A DNA stretch of 64,000 bases, taken from the NCBI GenBank assembly GCA_050012495.1, contig JBEKHB010000007.1, positions 30,730 to 94,729 on the forward strand, read 5' to 3'. Positions 51,458-59,482 of the stretch are shown here, in pieces. The notes under the pieces are model-generated. The model saw nothing but the letters and a program-made list of their open reading frames with translations, had not been told where the DNA came from and ran no database searches. Source of the stretch: BOG-1155 sp050012495 (GTDB lineage: Bacteria > Desulfobacterota > Syntrophorhabdia > Syntrophorhabdales > WCHB1-27). The position numbers and the translations under genes were made by a program. Each line of letters begins with the position of its first letter. The first letter of the stretch is position 1.

Positions 51458-51643
51458 GTGGGCAAAGAGAGAGGACCGGAAGACAAGGAAGGGATACTCA
51501 GCGCCAGAGGCTTCATGAGAGACGTGACGGACGTGAACATGAAGAGAATTCGCGCGAGACTGGCGGAGCGTCTTAGTGCCGATTCCCCGATCTTCTTGCG
51601 CCATCCGGCAGGCAAGGACAAAGGCCAGGGCAAAAACCCATGA
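51458..51643 (+). CDS. Possible small protein between fliS and fliT-like gene
   Basis: A 61-residue frame with GTG at 51458 or ATG at 51515, unrecognised, basic and rich in Arg, Lys and Glu (MKRIRARLAERLSADSPIFL). Its end overlaps the next gene by 4 bases, which favours a real gene, but no good ribosome site is seen. Confidence 0.35.
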   Translation: MGKERGPEDKEGILSARGFMRDVTDVNMKRIRARLAERLSADSPIFLRHPAGKDKGQGKNP

Positions 51644-51975
51644 GTACCCCCGACCGGCAGATAGCAAGGGATTTCGTCCGATTGAGCCGCGAGGCCCTGA
51701 AGGAGCGGAACAGGGAGAGGCTTATCGACCTGCTTATGGAAAGGGGAAGGCTTATCTTCGATGCGCAGACGTCCGGGAGCCGGCTCGACCTCCCTCTCCA
51801 TGAGCTGAAGGAATGCCTCGAAAGAGAAGTCGACCTCCTGTCCCGCCTGGAATACGAGAGGAAGAAGCTGTTGAAGCAAATGGAAGAGCTTTCGAAAAGT
51901 AGGAACGCCGTGCGGAAGTATCGCTCGAAATTTCCATTCCCCCCAATGCCCGTCTTTTTCGACACAACCACCTAG
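51640..51975 (+). CDS. FliT-like flagellar chaperone
   Basis: 111 residues, helical: a long helix (RDFVRLSREALKERNRERLI), a middle LDLPLHELKECLEREVDLLS and a final helix LEYERKKLLKQMEELSKSRN ending RKYRSKF. This layout is like FliT/FlgN chaperones, and its position after fliD-fliS fits a FliD chaperone. Identity rests on pattern and place. Confidence 0.6.
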   Translation: MSTPDRQIARDFVRLSREALKERNRERLIDLLMERGRLIFDAQTSGSRLDLPLHELKECLEREVDLLSRLEYERKKLLKQMEELSKSRNAVRKYRSKFPFPPMPVFFDTTT

Positions 51976-51982
51976 AACCGTC

Positions 51983-52009
51983 TTAAGTTTTAAGTTATCA
52001 GGCCGATAA
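51983..52009 (+). promoter_or_regulatory. Consensus sigma-28 promoter of the 52-kb motility operon
   Basis: TTAAGTTT (51983-51990), 11 bases, GCCGATAA (52002-52009): the -10 is an exact FliA consensus. It is placed 19 bases before ATG 52029. Confidence 0.88.
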
Positions 52010-52028
52010 GTAGACTAGAGGGACAACT

Positions 52029-52238
52029 ATGACCGTGTCTGACTTCCAGATCAACAGCGTCATCAAAACCTACATGAGGAACATGAAAAGCAGGATGGGT
52101 CGTGGTGAGAACGCATGCGATGGGCCGCCGGAAGAGGACAATGTCATCATATCGGAAGAAGGCATGAAAAGGGTGCTCTTTGAGAGAATAGGGGAAAAGA
52201 TGACGGAAAGGTTGAGAAGACATGACCAGGAAGGATGA
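52029..52238 (+). CDS. Small FlgM-associated-like motility protein
   Basis: 69 residues, charged and helical. The opening FQINSVIKTYMRNMKSR and the EEGMKRVLFERI segment recall a small family found next to flagellar genes in deltaproteobacteria (FlgM-associated, DVU0524-type). This is from recalled pattern, not a search. It follows a perfect sigma-28 promoter and overlaps the next gene by 17 bases. Confidence 0.55.
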   Translation: MTVSDFQINSVIKTYMRNMKSRMGRGENACDGPPEEDNVIISEEGMKRVLFERIGEKMTERLRRHDQEG

Positions 52239-52761
52239 GCCGTTCAAGATACTTATAGTCGACGATAACCGGGAGATCAGAAGCATTCTCGAAGAGTATC
52301 TGCGGGAAGAGGGCTACCTTGCGCAGGGCGCCGCCGACGGAAAAGAGGCGCTGGCAAAATATGCTGAAACTGCCTTCGATCTCATCATTACCGACCTGAA
52401 CATGCCGGGAATGACCGGCATAGAGCTGATCAAGGAGATCGCCAAGGGCGAAACTACAACCGAATTCATTATCATTACGGGTTACGCTTCCCTCGACAGC
52501 GCCATAGAATCGGTAAAGGCCGGGGCTTTCGACTACCTGGTAAAGCCTTTCAGGATCGAAGAGTTGAAGGTGATAATCAAGAACGCGAAAGACAAAATAG
52601 TGTTGAAGAAGACAAACAAGCAGTTGTTCGATAAGCTGAAGAGCTTCTATTTCGAAATATCGAGGTACCGCAAATGGCTGGACGAAGAGCAAATAGCACG
52701 CTTTACTGATGTGATGGATGAAGTCCGTGGGGATGAAAGCTTTCCTAAGGCAGATAAATAA
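52222..52761 (+). CDS. Single-receiver response regulator with helical tail
   Basis: 179 residues: receiver (about 8-125) with IVDDNR, phosphoacceptor in IITDLNMPGM, TGYAS and LVKPF, then a helical tail of about 50 residues without a recognisable output domain. It opens a run of signalling genes ending in motAB, so a motility role is likely, target unknown. Confidence 0.85.
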   Translation: MTRKDEPFKILIVDDNREIRSILEEYLREEGYLAQGAADGKEALAKYAETAFDLIITDLNMPGMTGIELIKEIAKGETTTEFIIITGYASLDSAIESVKAGAFDYLVKPFRIEELKVIIKNAKDKIVLKKTNKQLFDKLKSFYFEISRYRKWLDEEQIARFTDVMDEVRGDESFPKADK

Positions 52762-52791
52762 CGATTGAAGTGGAGGCCATAGGTCGATCTC

Positions 52792-54264
52792 ATGATCGAA
52801 GGTTCTAAAATTCTTCTTGTAGATGACAGCCCTGATATTATTCAGCTCGTCTCTGACTTCCTTGCTCCCTATAGCTGTGAAGTCTATAAGGCCTCGACGG
52901 GAAAACAGGCCATTGATGTGCTCTCGGGCAAGGATGTTGAAATTGTGATACTCGACGTAAAGCTGCCAGATACCGACGGCATTTCCCTTCTGGACACGAT
53001 AAGACTTCAGGACCCGACCATTGCCGTCGTCATGATCACCGGGTATAACGATCCGGACCTGATCATCGAGGCGATGAAAAAGGGCGCAAGCGATTTTCTG
53101 ATGAAGCCCTTTTCCATCGACAAGCTCCTGCTGGGGATCATGAAGGTTCAAAAACAGAGAGAGCTTCTCCTGGAAAAGAACAGCATACTGTCCGACCTGG
53201 AGGACGCGAGGAAGATTGAGCTGCTCAATCGCCAGCTCCAGGCCAAGATCGCCGAGCTGACCAAGATGTATCATATTTCGAATACATTCAACTCCCTGAG
53301 TATATTTGACGATATCTATGAAAAAACCATTCTGGTGGTAAAAGAGGTCCTGAATTCGGCGGTGTGCGGCTACTATATTGTGGATCACGAGAATCAGCAG
53401 CTTATCCTCTACAAGACCCGGATAGGGGATGGAAGCATCGAGAAAAATATACCCATCTCATCACCGTTGATGGAGGAAGTCAGGTCCGGGAAGAGGCATT
53501 TCCTGAAGGAGAATAAAATGTTCCTCTCCCTCGTAATAAAGGGAGAATGGATAGGCGCCATCATGATGGGGGGCAAGTCAAACGGGCGCGCCCCGAAGAA
53601 CGGCTTCAGTCAGGACGACATAAATTTCCTGAGGATGATAGCGGACAAGGCCTCCACGCAGATTGAGAACAGACTGCTTTACGAAAGTCTTTTCGAGGGC
53701 GTCCTTCACACGCTCACCTCTTTGATCGTCGCTATCAACAGGCGGGACATGTACACCGAAGGCCACTGCAGACGGGTCGCAGAGATGTCGCTTCTCCTTG
53801 CGGACGCCCTGGGCGCAACCGATTATGACAAGGATGTTGTGCGGATCGTTGCTCCCATACACGATGTGGGCAAAATCGGGATTCCCGATTCAATCCTCCT
53901 GAAGGAAAGCGGGCTGACCGACGATGAGTATGCGCTCATGAAGAGCCATTCGGTCTATGGGGAGGAGATCATAAACCGTTTCGATATCCTGGCGAATGAA
54001 GCCAGGATAACGAGGCACCACCACGAGAGGTTCGACGGCGCCGGCTACCCCGACCATCTTGCCGGAGAAAGTATCCCGTACTCTTCGAGGTTGATTGCCC
54101 TCTGCGATACCTGCGATGCCATGATGACGGACAGACCGTACAGGAAAGCCCAGACAAAGGAGGAAGTACTGGCGGAAATCAAGAGGTGCAGGGGGAAACA
54201 GTTCGACCCGGATATGGCGGACTGTTTCATGGAGATGACCGGCAGTGGATTCCATAGAGAGTGA
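52792..54264 (+). CDS. Receiver-GAF-HD-GYP cyclic-di-GMP phosphodiesterase
   Basis: 490 residues: receiver (5-120; VDDSP, VILDVKLPD, LMKPF), coiled linker, GAF-like domain (about 155-300; MYHISNTFNSLSIFDDIY), then HD-GYP domain (about 305-485) with EGHCRRVAEMS, the HD pair in APIHDVGKIGIPD, HHHERFDGAGYP with the intact GYP, and LCDTCDAMMTDRPYRKA. All expected metal ligands appear present, so it should hydrolyse c-di-GMP. It overlaps the PilZ-like gene and precedes motAB, pointing to control of motor function. Confidence 0.92.
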   Translation: MIEGSKILLVDDSPDIIQLVSDFLAPYSCEVYKASTGKQAIDVLSGKDVEIVILDVKLPDTDGISLLDTIRLQDPTIAVVMITGYNDPDLIIEAMKKGASDFLMKPFSIDKLLLGIMKVQKQRELLLEKNSILSDLEDARKIELLNRQLQAKIAELTKMYHISNTFNSLSIFDDIYEKTILVVKEVLNSAVCGYYIVDHENQQLILYKTRIGDGSIEKNIPISSPLMEEVRSGKRHFLKENKMFLSLVIKGEWIGAIMMGGKSNGRAPKNGFSQDDINFLRMIADKASTQIENRLLYESLFEGVLHTLTSLIVAINRRDMYTEGHCRRVAEMSLLLADALGATDYDKDVVRIVAPIHDVGKIGIPDSILLKESGLTDDEYALMKSHSVYGEEIINRFDILANEARITRHHHERFDGAGYPDHLAGESIPYSSRLIALCDTCDAMMTDRPYRKAQTKEEVLAEIKRCRGKQFDPDMADCFMEMTGSGFHRE

Positions 54265-54808
54265 AAGACGCCAATTTTTCAGAATAAGCGACTGTCTGCT
54301 CCTGGAATTTAAGGAGGTAAGCCGTCAGGAATCCCTGGTGTTGGAAAAAACCCTGAAAGGACCGGACCTTTCCCCCGGTCTTCCGGCATCCGGGACCGAC
54401 GCGCTGCCGGAGCGCTCCGCTTTTCGAAAGAACGAGCTGTATGCCTATTTCGAGAGTATCGACAGGAGGCTGGATGCGGTAATTGAGCTGCTGTCAAATA
54501 AGGATAACAGCTTTCAGAGCGCGTACGTCGACGTCACGATAAGCGGTTCGGGCCTCAAATATTGTTCCACCATGAAACTGGACGAAGGTGCCTACCTGGA
54601 ACTCCGCATTGGGCTGCCGTCTTTTCCCGGTCGCCCCATCAGGGCACTTGGCAGGGTAATGCGGGTCACCCCCGCGAAGACGCAGGACGGAGAAGGATGG
54701 GAGACGGCCGTAGGCTTCGCGGCCATAAGCGAAAAAGACCTGGATGCCTTGGTTGGTCACATTTTTTCGAGGGAGAGAGAGTGCCTGAGGATGAAGCAAC
54801 TACCATAG
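54245..54808 (+). CDS. PilZ-like domain protein
   Basis: 187 residues from GTG 54245, overlapping the HD-GYP gene by 20 bases. The N-terminus has the PilZ RxxxR motif (RRQFFRI); after a linker and a helix (ELYAYFESIDRRLDAVIELL) comes a beta barrel with TISGSGLKY in place of the usual D/NxSxxG, so c-di-GMP binding may be weakened or altered. Order HD-GYP, PilZ, motA, motB suggests a YcgR-like brake or a stator regulator. No N-terminal YcgR domain is evident. Confidence 0.7.
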   Translation: MDSIESERRQFFRISDCLLLEFKEVSRQESLVLEKTLKGPDLSPGLPASGTDALPERSAFRKNELYAYFESIDRRLDAVIELLSNKDNSFQSAYVDVTISGSGLKYCSTMKLDEGAYLELRIGLPSFPGRPIRALGRVMRVTPAKTQDGEGWETAVGFAAISEKDLDALVGHIFSRERECLRMKQLP

Positions 54809-54823
54809 GCGGGCGGAAAACCG

Positions 54824-55588
54824 ATGGATATCACGACCATTTTCGGGCTGTTTCTGGGGATTGGCGCCGTGCTTGTCTCCTTTGTCATGGAGGGCGGTCG
54901 CCTCTCGGCGCTCATCCAGTTACCGGCCATGATCCTGGTTATCATCGGCACTTTCGGCGCCGCGACTGTTACCACGTCATTCGACCAGTTGCGTAACCTC
55001 CCGAAGCTCTTCAAAATCATCCTCTTCGAAAAGAAGCTCGACCCGCTGCCGTTGATCGACTTTATCTTCACGCTCTCACAAAAGTCGCGCAAGAACGGCC
55101 TGTTAAGCCTTGAAAAAGAGCTTTCCACGATTCGCGATTCCTTTCTCAAGAAAGCAATCCAGCTTGCCATAGATGGTTTTGAAACGACGAAGATCAAGGA
55201 GATCCTCGAGATAGAGATGTCCTACATGCACGAGCGGCACAAGATAGGCTCCACGTTCTTCCAGAAACTCGGCGGATTTTCACCGACTCTCGGAATACTG
55301 GGAACGGTCCTCGGTCTTATCCATGCCCTCGGAAGCATGGAGGACAGCTCGAATATGGCATCCGCGATTGCCGGGGCTTTCATTGCGACCCTGTGGGGGG
55401 TTGCAATGGCCAACCTTATCTACCTGCCTATTTCCGATAAACTCAAGGCAAAGCACCAGGACGAAGTGATCTATCTTGAGATAATAAGCGAAGGAATTGT
55501 CTCCCTTGCCATGGGCGACAACCCGAGGGTGATCAGGATGAAGCTCCTTTCATTCCTCCTTCCCAACCAACGTGCGGGAGAAGAATGA
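54824..55588 (+). CDS. motA: Flagellar stator protein MotA
   Basis: 254 residues with four membrane helices; motifs QLPAMILVIIGTFGAA, GFSPTLGILGTVLGLIHALG and IAGAFIATLWGVAMANLIYLP. With MotB it forms the ion channel that drives rotation. Its MotA sequence type (GxxPTLGILGTV) cannot decide between protons and sodium from sequence alone. Confidence 0.95.
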   Translation: MDITTIFGLFLGIGAVLVSFVMEGGRLSALIQLPAMILVIIGTFGAATVTTSFDQLRNLPKLFKIILFEKKLDPLPLIDFIFTLSQKSRKNGLLSLEKELSTIRDSFLKKAIQLAIDGFETTKIKEILEIEMSYMHERHKIGSTFFQKLGGFSPTLGILGTVLGLIHALGSMEDSSNMASAIAGAFIATLWGVAMANLIYLPISDKLKAKHQDEVIYLEIISEGIVSLAMGDNPRVIRMKLLSFLLPNQRAGEE

Positions 55589-56307
55589 TGAAAAAAAGAA
55601 AGAACGAGGATGAGCGTGAGAACCTTGAGCGATGGCTCGTCACCTACGCCGATCTCATCACGCTCCTTTTAGCCTTCTTCATCATGATGTATACGTTCTC
55701 CAAGCAGGACGCCCAAAAGCACCAGGAGGTAGCGCAGCACCTGAAGGCCATATTCAAGGGCGGATCGAGCATCGTCAAGGAAGGGGGCGCGATCGGTCAG
55801 AAAATGGTCAATGCATCGCCCGGGTCGGCGGGGGCAGGCCGGGAGATCGAGGCGGAGTTAGAGAACCAGATAGCGGCCATGGCGGACGCGAACGATGAGG
55901 GGCAAAAGATTTCGGTCTTCAGGGATGAGAGAGGCATCGTCATCCGCATAATGGACAGGGCCTTTTTCGATGAAGGGAGAGCGGAACTGAAAGAGGCGGC
56001 GAAAAGCGCATTGAGGAAGATCGTCCCGATACTGGAGAAAAGCAATAACCACGTGAGCATCGAGGGGCATACAGACGATGTGCCGATCAATACCGCGGAA
56101 TTCAAGTCTAATTGGGAGCTTTCGACGAGAAGGGCCACGGAAGTGGTGCGCCACCTGATTGAAAAGTATGGGTTCCTTCCTAACCGGATCTCCGCGTCGG
56201 GCTACGCGGAATACCGGCCGGTCGCCGCAAATGATACCGACCGGGACAGGGCCCTGAACAGAAGGATAGAGATAATTCTGCTCGATGCGTCAAAAGGGGA
56301 CAAATAG
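55585..56307 (+). CDS. motB: Flagellar stator protein MotB
   Basis: 240 residues: one membrane helix with the essential Asp in VTYADLITLLLAFFIMMY near residue 23, a plug/linker, and an OmpA-type peptidoglycan-binding domain (VSIEGHTDDVPI; NWELSTRRATEVVRHL; NRRIEIILL). Overlaps motA by 4 bases; ATG 55588 is an alternative start. Ends the 52-kb motility operon. Confidence 0.95.
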   Translation: MMKKRKNEDERENLERWLVTYADLITLLLAFFIMMYTFSKQDAQKHQEVAQHLKAIFKGGSSIVKEGGAIGQKMVNASPGSAGAGREIEAELENQIAAMADANDEGQKISVFRDERGIVIRIMDRAFFDEGRAELKEAAKSALRKIVPILEKSNNHVSIEGHTDDVPINTAEFKSNWELSTRRATEVVRHLIEKYGFLPNRISASGYAEYRPVAANDTDRDRALNRRIEIILLDASKGDK

Positions 56308-56351
56308 GCCGGGCTCTTTAATATCAGGACCGGATAGGTTAACTTAATGGG

Positions 56352-57293
56352 ATGAAAGAGTTCGTATTCGGACCGGTCCCGTCAAGGAGGCTCGGCTTTT
56401 CTCTCGGTGTGGACATAATCCCGCGCAAGTGCTGCAGCTTTGATTGCATATACTGCCAGGTCGGCAAGACAACGCAGAAGGAAGTGGAACGGCGCAGCTT
56501 CTCGGACCCCGGTTTAATCGTCAAACAGGCGGCCGAAAGGGTGGAAGAGGGGAGGCGCATCGATTTTATAAGCCTCTCCGGGTCGGGGGAACCGACCCTG
56601 AGCGCAGACATCGGGGAGATCATTCGCGCTATAAAGCGGAAGACCCCCATTCCCCTCGCGGTGATCACGAATGGGTCGCTGCTCTTCAGAGAAGATGTGC
56701 GCAGAGATATCGCAGCGGCCGATGTAGTGCTCCCCTCCCTCGATGCGACAGGGGACGCCGTTTTTGAAAGGATCAACCGTCCCCATCCCGCACTTTCGTT
56801 CACTCAGCTCGTCGAAGGGTTAAGGGCATTCCGCCGGGGGTATAAGGGCAAGATCTGGCTTGAGATTATGCTCATAAAAGGGATTAACAACAGCGTGGAA
56901 CAAATGGAAATATTTAAGCAAATAGTGAGCAAGCTATCGGTTGACAAGGTCCAGTTGAATACAGTCGCCCGTCCGCCCCCTGAGGAAGCGGCCTGTGGAC
57001 TCGATGGCGCGGAGCTATTATCTCTCGCACATGTTCTCGGCAATGGATGCGAGATCATCCCGGCCTTCGAGAGACGGGGGCCGGCGCAAAAGGCGGAGCA
57101 ATGGAGAGAGTCTGTGCTGGCGACGCTCAAGAGGAGGTCTCTTAGCCTCGATGACATAGTGCGGACAGCCGGGGTATCGCCGACAGAGGCGAGAGCGGGG
57201 CTCGACAGGCTTGTCGAGGAAGATAAAATAAGGCTGGTGCGATTCAACGACGAGTGGTTTTATGTAGCCAGGGGGGAAGAAGAGCCCTCGTGA
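56352..57293 (+). CDS. Radical SAM protein with C-terminal winged helix
   Basis: 313 residues. FGPVPSRRLGFSLGVD opens the family, and the 4Fe-4S cysteines are Cys28-SFD-Cys32-IY-Cys35. SGSGEPTLS near residue 77 is the SAM-binding GEPT motif. A C-terminal winged-helix segment (SLDDIVRTAGVSPTEARAGL) follows the barrel. The family is common in anaerobes but has no settled reaction that I can name. It lies 45 bases after motB without a clear link to motility. Confidence 0.8.
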   Translation: MKEFVFGPVPSRRLGFSLGVDIIPRKCCSFDCIYCQVGKTTQKEVERRSFSDPGLIVKQAAERVEEGRRIDFISLSGSGEPTLSADIGEIIRAIKRKTPIPLAVITNGSLLFREDVRRDIAAADVVLPSLDATGDAVFERINRPHPALSFTQLVEGLRAFRRGYKGKIWLEIMLIKGINNSVEQMEIFKQIVSKLSVDKVQLNTVARPPPEEAACGLDGAELLSLAHVLGNGCEIIPAFERRGPAQKAEQWRESVLATLKRRSLSLDDIVRTAGVSPTEARAGLDRLVEEDKIRLVRFNDEWFYVARGEEEPS

Positions 57294-57360
57294 GCCGAAA
57301 GTGCGTCTTTCGAAGGCCTCATTCCCGGTGAAGTCGCCTGAAAGCGCAGGTGGATTCTTA

Positions 57361-57390
57361 TTGACAAACGGCCCCGTGTGAAACTATCAT
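57361..57390 (+). promoter_or_regulatory. Sigma-70 promoter of the IMP cyclohydrolase-purD operon
   Basis: TTGACA (57361-57366), 18 bases, TATCAT (57385-57390). A leader hairpin GATAGCG/CGCTATC (57411-57417 and 57423-57429) follows before the gene. Confidence 0.65.
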
Positions 57391-57469
57391 AAATCGTCAA
57401 ATCGAGGAAAGATAGCGCGGTTCGCTATCCTGCGGCGTATCGGCTGCGCACTTACCAAGAGGGGGATTG

Positions 57470-58060
57470 ATGAAAATTGAGCGGGCAGTGATAAGCGTAT
57501 CGAACAAGGCGGGTCTGGCGGAGCTGGCGCCTTTTTTGAAGAGTTATCAGATTGAGATCATCTCAACAGGCGGCACGAAGAAATACCTCGACGAGATGAA
57601 GGTCAACGCGAAAGAGATGAGCGAGCACACGGGCTTTCCCGAAATAATGGATGGGAGAGTGAAAACACTCCATCCGAAGGTGCACGGCGGGATTTTGAAC
57701 ATCAGAGACAAGGCTGAGCACCAGGAGGCCAAGAAGGCCCTCGATATCAAGAACATCGACATGATTGTGGTGAACCTCTATCCGTTCGAAGAGGTAGTGG
57801 CCAAGGGGTGTACCTTTGACGAGGCCATAGAGAATATAGATATCGGCGGGCCCTCCATGATACGAGCGGCTGCGAAGAATTTCAACTACGTGACCGTGGT
57901 GGTGGACCCCGAGGACTATCCGCGGGTAATGGAGGATATGAAGGCGCACAACGGCGAGACGACCGAGGAGCTTCGCTTCTTTCTCGCGAAGAAGGTATTC
58001 TTCAAAACCTCAGATTACGACAGAGCTATTTACGACTACCTTTCTCAGGCAAGTCGTTAG
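57470..58060 (+). CDS. Stand-alone IMP cyclohydrolase (PurH N-terminal domain only)
   Basis: 196 residues covering just the MGS-like domain of PurH: AVISVSNKAGLAELA, ISTGGTKKYL, MDGRVKTLHPKVHGG, VVNLYPFEEVV and IENIDIGGPSMIRAAAKN. It closes the purine ring, FAICAR to IMP. The AICAR transformylase half (about 320 residues) of normal PurH is absent; the protein ends just at the domain boundary and purD follows 13 bases later, so this is a separate gene rather than a recent truncation. ATG 57470 follows a G-rich ribosome site. Confidence 0.88.
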   Translation: MKIERAVISVSNKAGLAELAPFLKSYQIEIISTGGTKKYLDEMKVNAKEMSEHTGFPEIMDGRVKTLHPKVHGGILNIRDKAEHQEAKKALDIKNIDMIVVNLYPFEEVVAKGCTFDEAIENIDIGGPSMIRAAAKNFNYVTVVVDPEDYPRVMEDMKAHNGETTEELRFFLAKKVFFKTSDYDRAIYDYLSQASR

Positions 58061-58073
58061 GCGGAAAACGAAA

Positions 58074-59351
58074 ATGCGAGTTCTCGTTGTAGGCGGCGGG
58101 GGCAGGGAACACGCCCTTGTGTGGAAGCTCTCGCAATCGCCTAAGATTGGTGCGCTTTTCTGTGCCCCGGGCAACGGTGGCATTTCGCAGATAGCCTCCT
58201 GCGTCGATATAGGTGTGACGGACACGGAGGCGCTTCTTGCGTGTGCCCGGAAAGAACATATCGAGCTTGTCGTCGTAGGACCGGAAAGCGCGCTTGCGGC
58301 AGGGATAGTCGACAGGTTCGAAGGGGCGGGGATACCGGTGTTCGGCCCCTGCGAAGCGGGCTCGCGGATTGAGACGAGTAAGGTCTTCGCAAAGGCGCTG
58401 ATGGAGAAGCACGGGATACCCACGGCCCCTTTTCGGACCTTTGACGCTTTCGACCGCGGCCTTGCGTATATAAAGGGGCTTTCACCGCCGTACGTGGTGA
58501 AAGCGGACGGGTTGGCCGCGGGGAAGGGCGCGTATGTCATCAAGTCCGCCGACGAGGGGGAAAGGGCGCTCAGGGAGCTGCTCGTCGACCATATCTACGG
58601 CGACGCAGGGAAAAGGGTGATTGTGGAGGACTTCCTTTCCGGGATCGAGGCTTCCTACCTCGTCTTCTCTGACGGCTCATCCATGCAGCGCATGCTTCCC
58701 TCCCAGGACCACAAGGCACTGCGTGATAACGATAAGGGACCGAATACGGGAGGCATGGGGGCCTATACGCCGTTACCCTTCATAGAGAAGGCGATGGAAG
58801 AAAGTATCGATGCCTTTGTAATGAAGAGGACCATAGATGCCCTGCGAGACGAGGGCATTACCTATAAGGGCGTGCTCTACGGCGGCTTGATGCTTCACGA
58901 CGGGAACCCTTACGTGCTGGAGTTCAACGCGCGCTTCGGCGACCCGGAAACGCAGCCCATACTCTTCAAGATGGAAAGTGATCTTCTGCCTGTTGTTTCA
59001 TCGTGCGCCGAAGGAAATCTCGGGAAGGCGGAGCCGCTGGTGTGGAAAGAAGGCGTTGCGGTGTGCGTTGTCGTGGCGTCCCGGGGCTACCCGGAACGGC
59101 CGGAAAAGGGAAAGCTCATCAAGGGGCTCAGCGAGATTGAGGGGCAAAAGGATGTGGTCGTGTTCCACGCCGGCACAAAGCGGGTTGGGAACGAGTACTA
59201 TACGTCGGGGGGCAGGGTGCTTGGGGTGACGGCCCTGGGCAGTACCTACCGGAAAGCAATAGATAAAGTTTATGAGGCCGTTTCGTGCATAGAGTTTGAG
59301 GGCATGTATTATCGCAGGGACATAGGGCACAAGGCGCTGGAACCGGCGTGA
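58074..59351 (+). CDS. purD: Phosphoribosylamine-glycine ligase (GAR synthetase)
   Basis: It makes GAR from phosphoribosylamine, glycine and ATP. ATP-grasp enzyme of 425 residues: MRVLVVGGGGREHALVWKL, VVVGPESALAAGIVD, VVKADGLAAGKGAYV, FNARFGDPETQP. Cotranscribed with the IMP cyclohydrolase gene. Confidence 0.96.
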   Translation: MRVLVVGGGGREHALVWKLSQSPKIGALFCAPGNGGISQIASCVDIGVTDTEALLACARKEHIELVVVGPESALAAGIVDRFEGAGIPVFGPCEAGSRIETSKVFAKALMEKHGIPTAPFRTFDAFDRGLAYIKGLSPPYVVKADGLAAGKGAYVIKSADEGERALRELLVDHIYGDAGKRVIVEDFLSGIEASYLVFSDGSSMQRMLPSQDHKALRDNDKGPNTGGMGAYTPLPFIEKAMEESIDAFVMKRTIDALRDEGITYKGVLYGGLMLHDGNPYVLEFNARFGDPETQPILFKMESDLLPVVSSCAEGNLGKAEPLVWKEGVAVCVVVASRGYPERPEKGKLIKGLSEIEGQKDVVVFHAGTKRVGNEYYTSGGRVLGVTALGSTYRKAIDKVYEAVSCIEFEGMYYRRDIGHKALEPA

Positions 59352-59373
59352 GGCGTTATTGAGCGTAGCGAAC

Positions 59374-59446
59374 TGAGGGGGGAGGCCGGGGCACCCGCGA
59401 AGCGGGTCGTGGCTTTGCCGACGGAGGGGGCGCTGAGCCCCAATAA
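59374..59446. repeat. Dispersed multi-hairpin repeat, intergenic copy
   Basis: Between purD and the dehydrogenase gene. Contains ACCCGC-GAA-GCGGGT (around 59393-59407), GGC-TTT-GCC and GGGGC/GCCCC hairpins and ends CCCAATAATT. The reverse complement matches the fliK and rluB-like copies over about 70 bases; read on the minus strand it would encode NYWGSAPPPSAKPRPASR. Confidence 0.88.
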
Positions 59447-59482
59447 TTGCGCGGGCAAGAACCTGTCTCAAAGGAGAGGAGA

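Noticed and set aside
52147..53388. 413-codon minus-strand frame opposite the response regulator and HD-GYP genes
   Set aside because: The plus-strand genes have complete domain sets; the antisense frame has no family signature.
59447..59482. Upstream start of the dehydrogenase
   Set aside because: It would extend into sequence next to the repeat; ATG 59483 has a strong AAGGAGAGGAG site and matches the family N-terminus.
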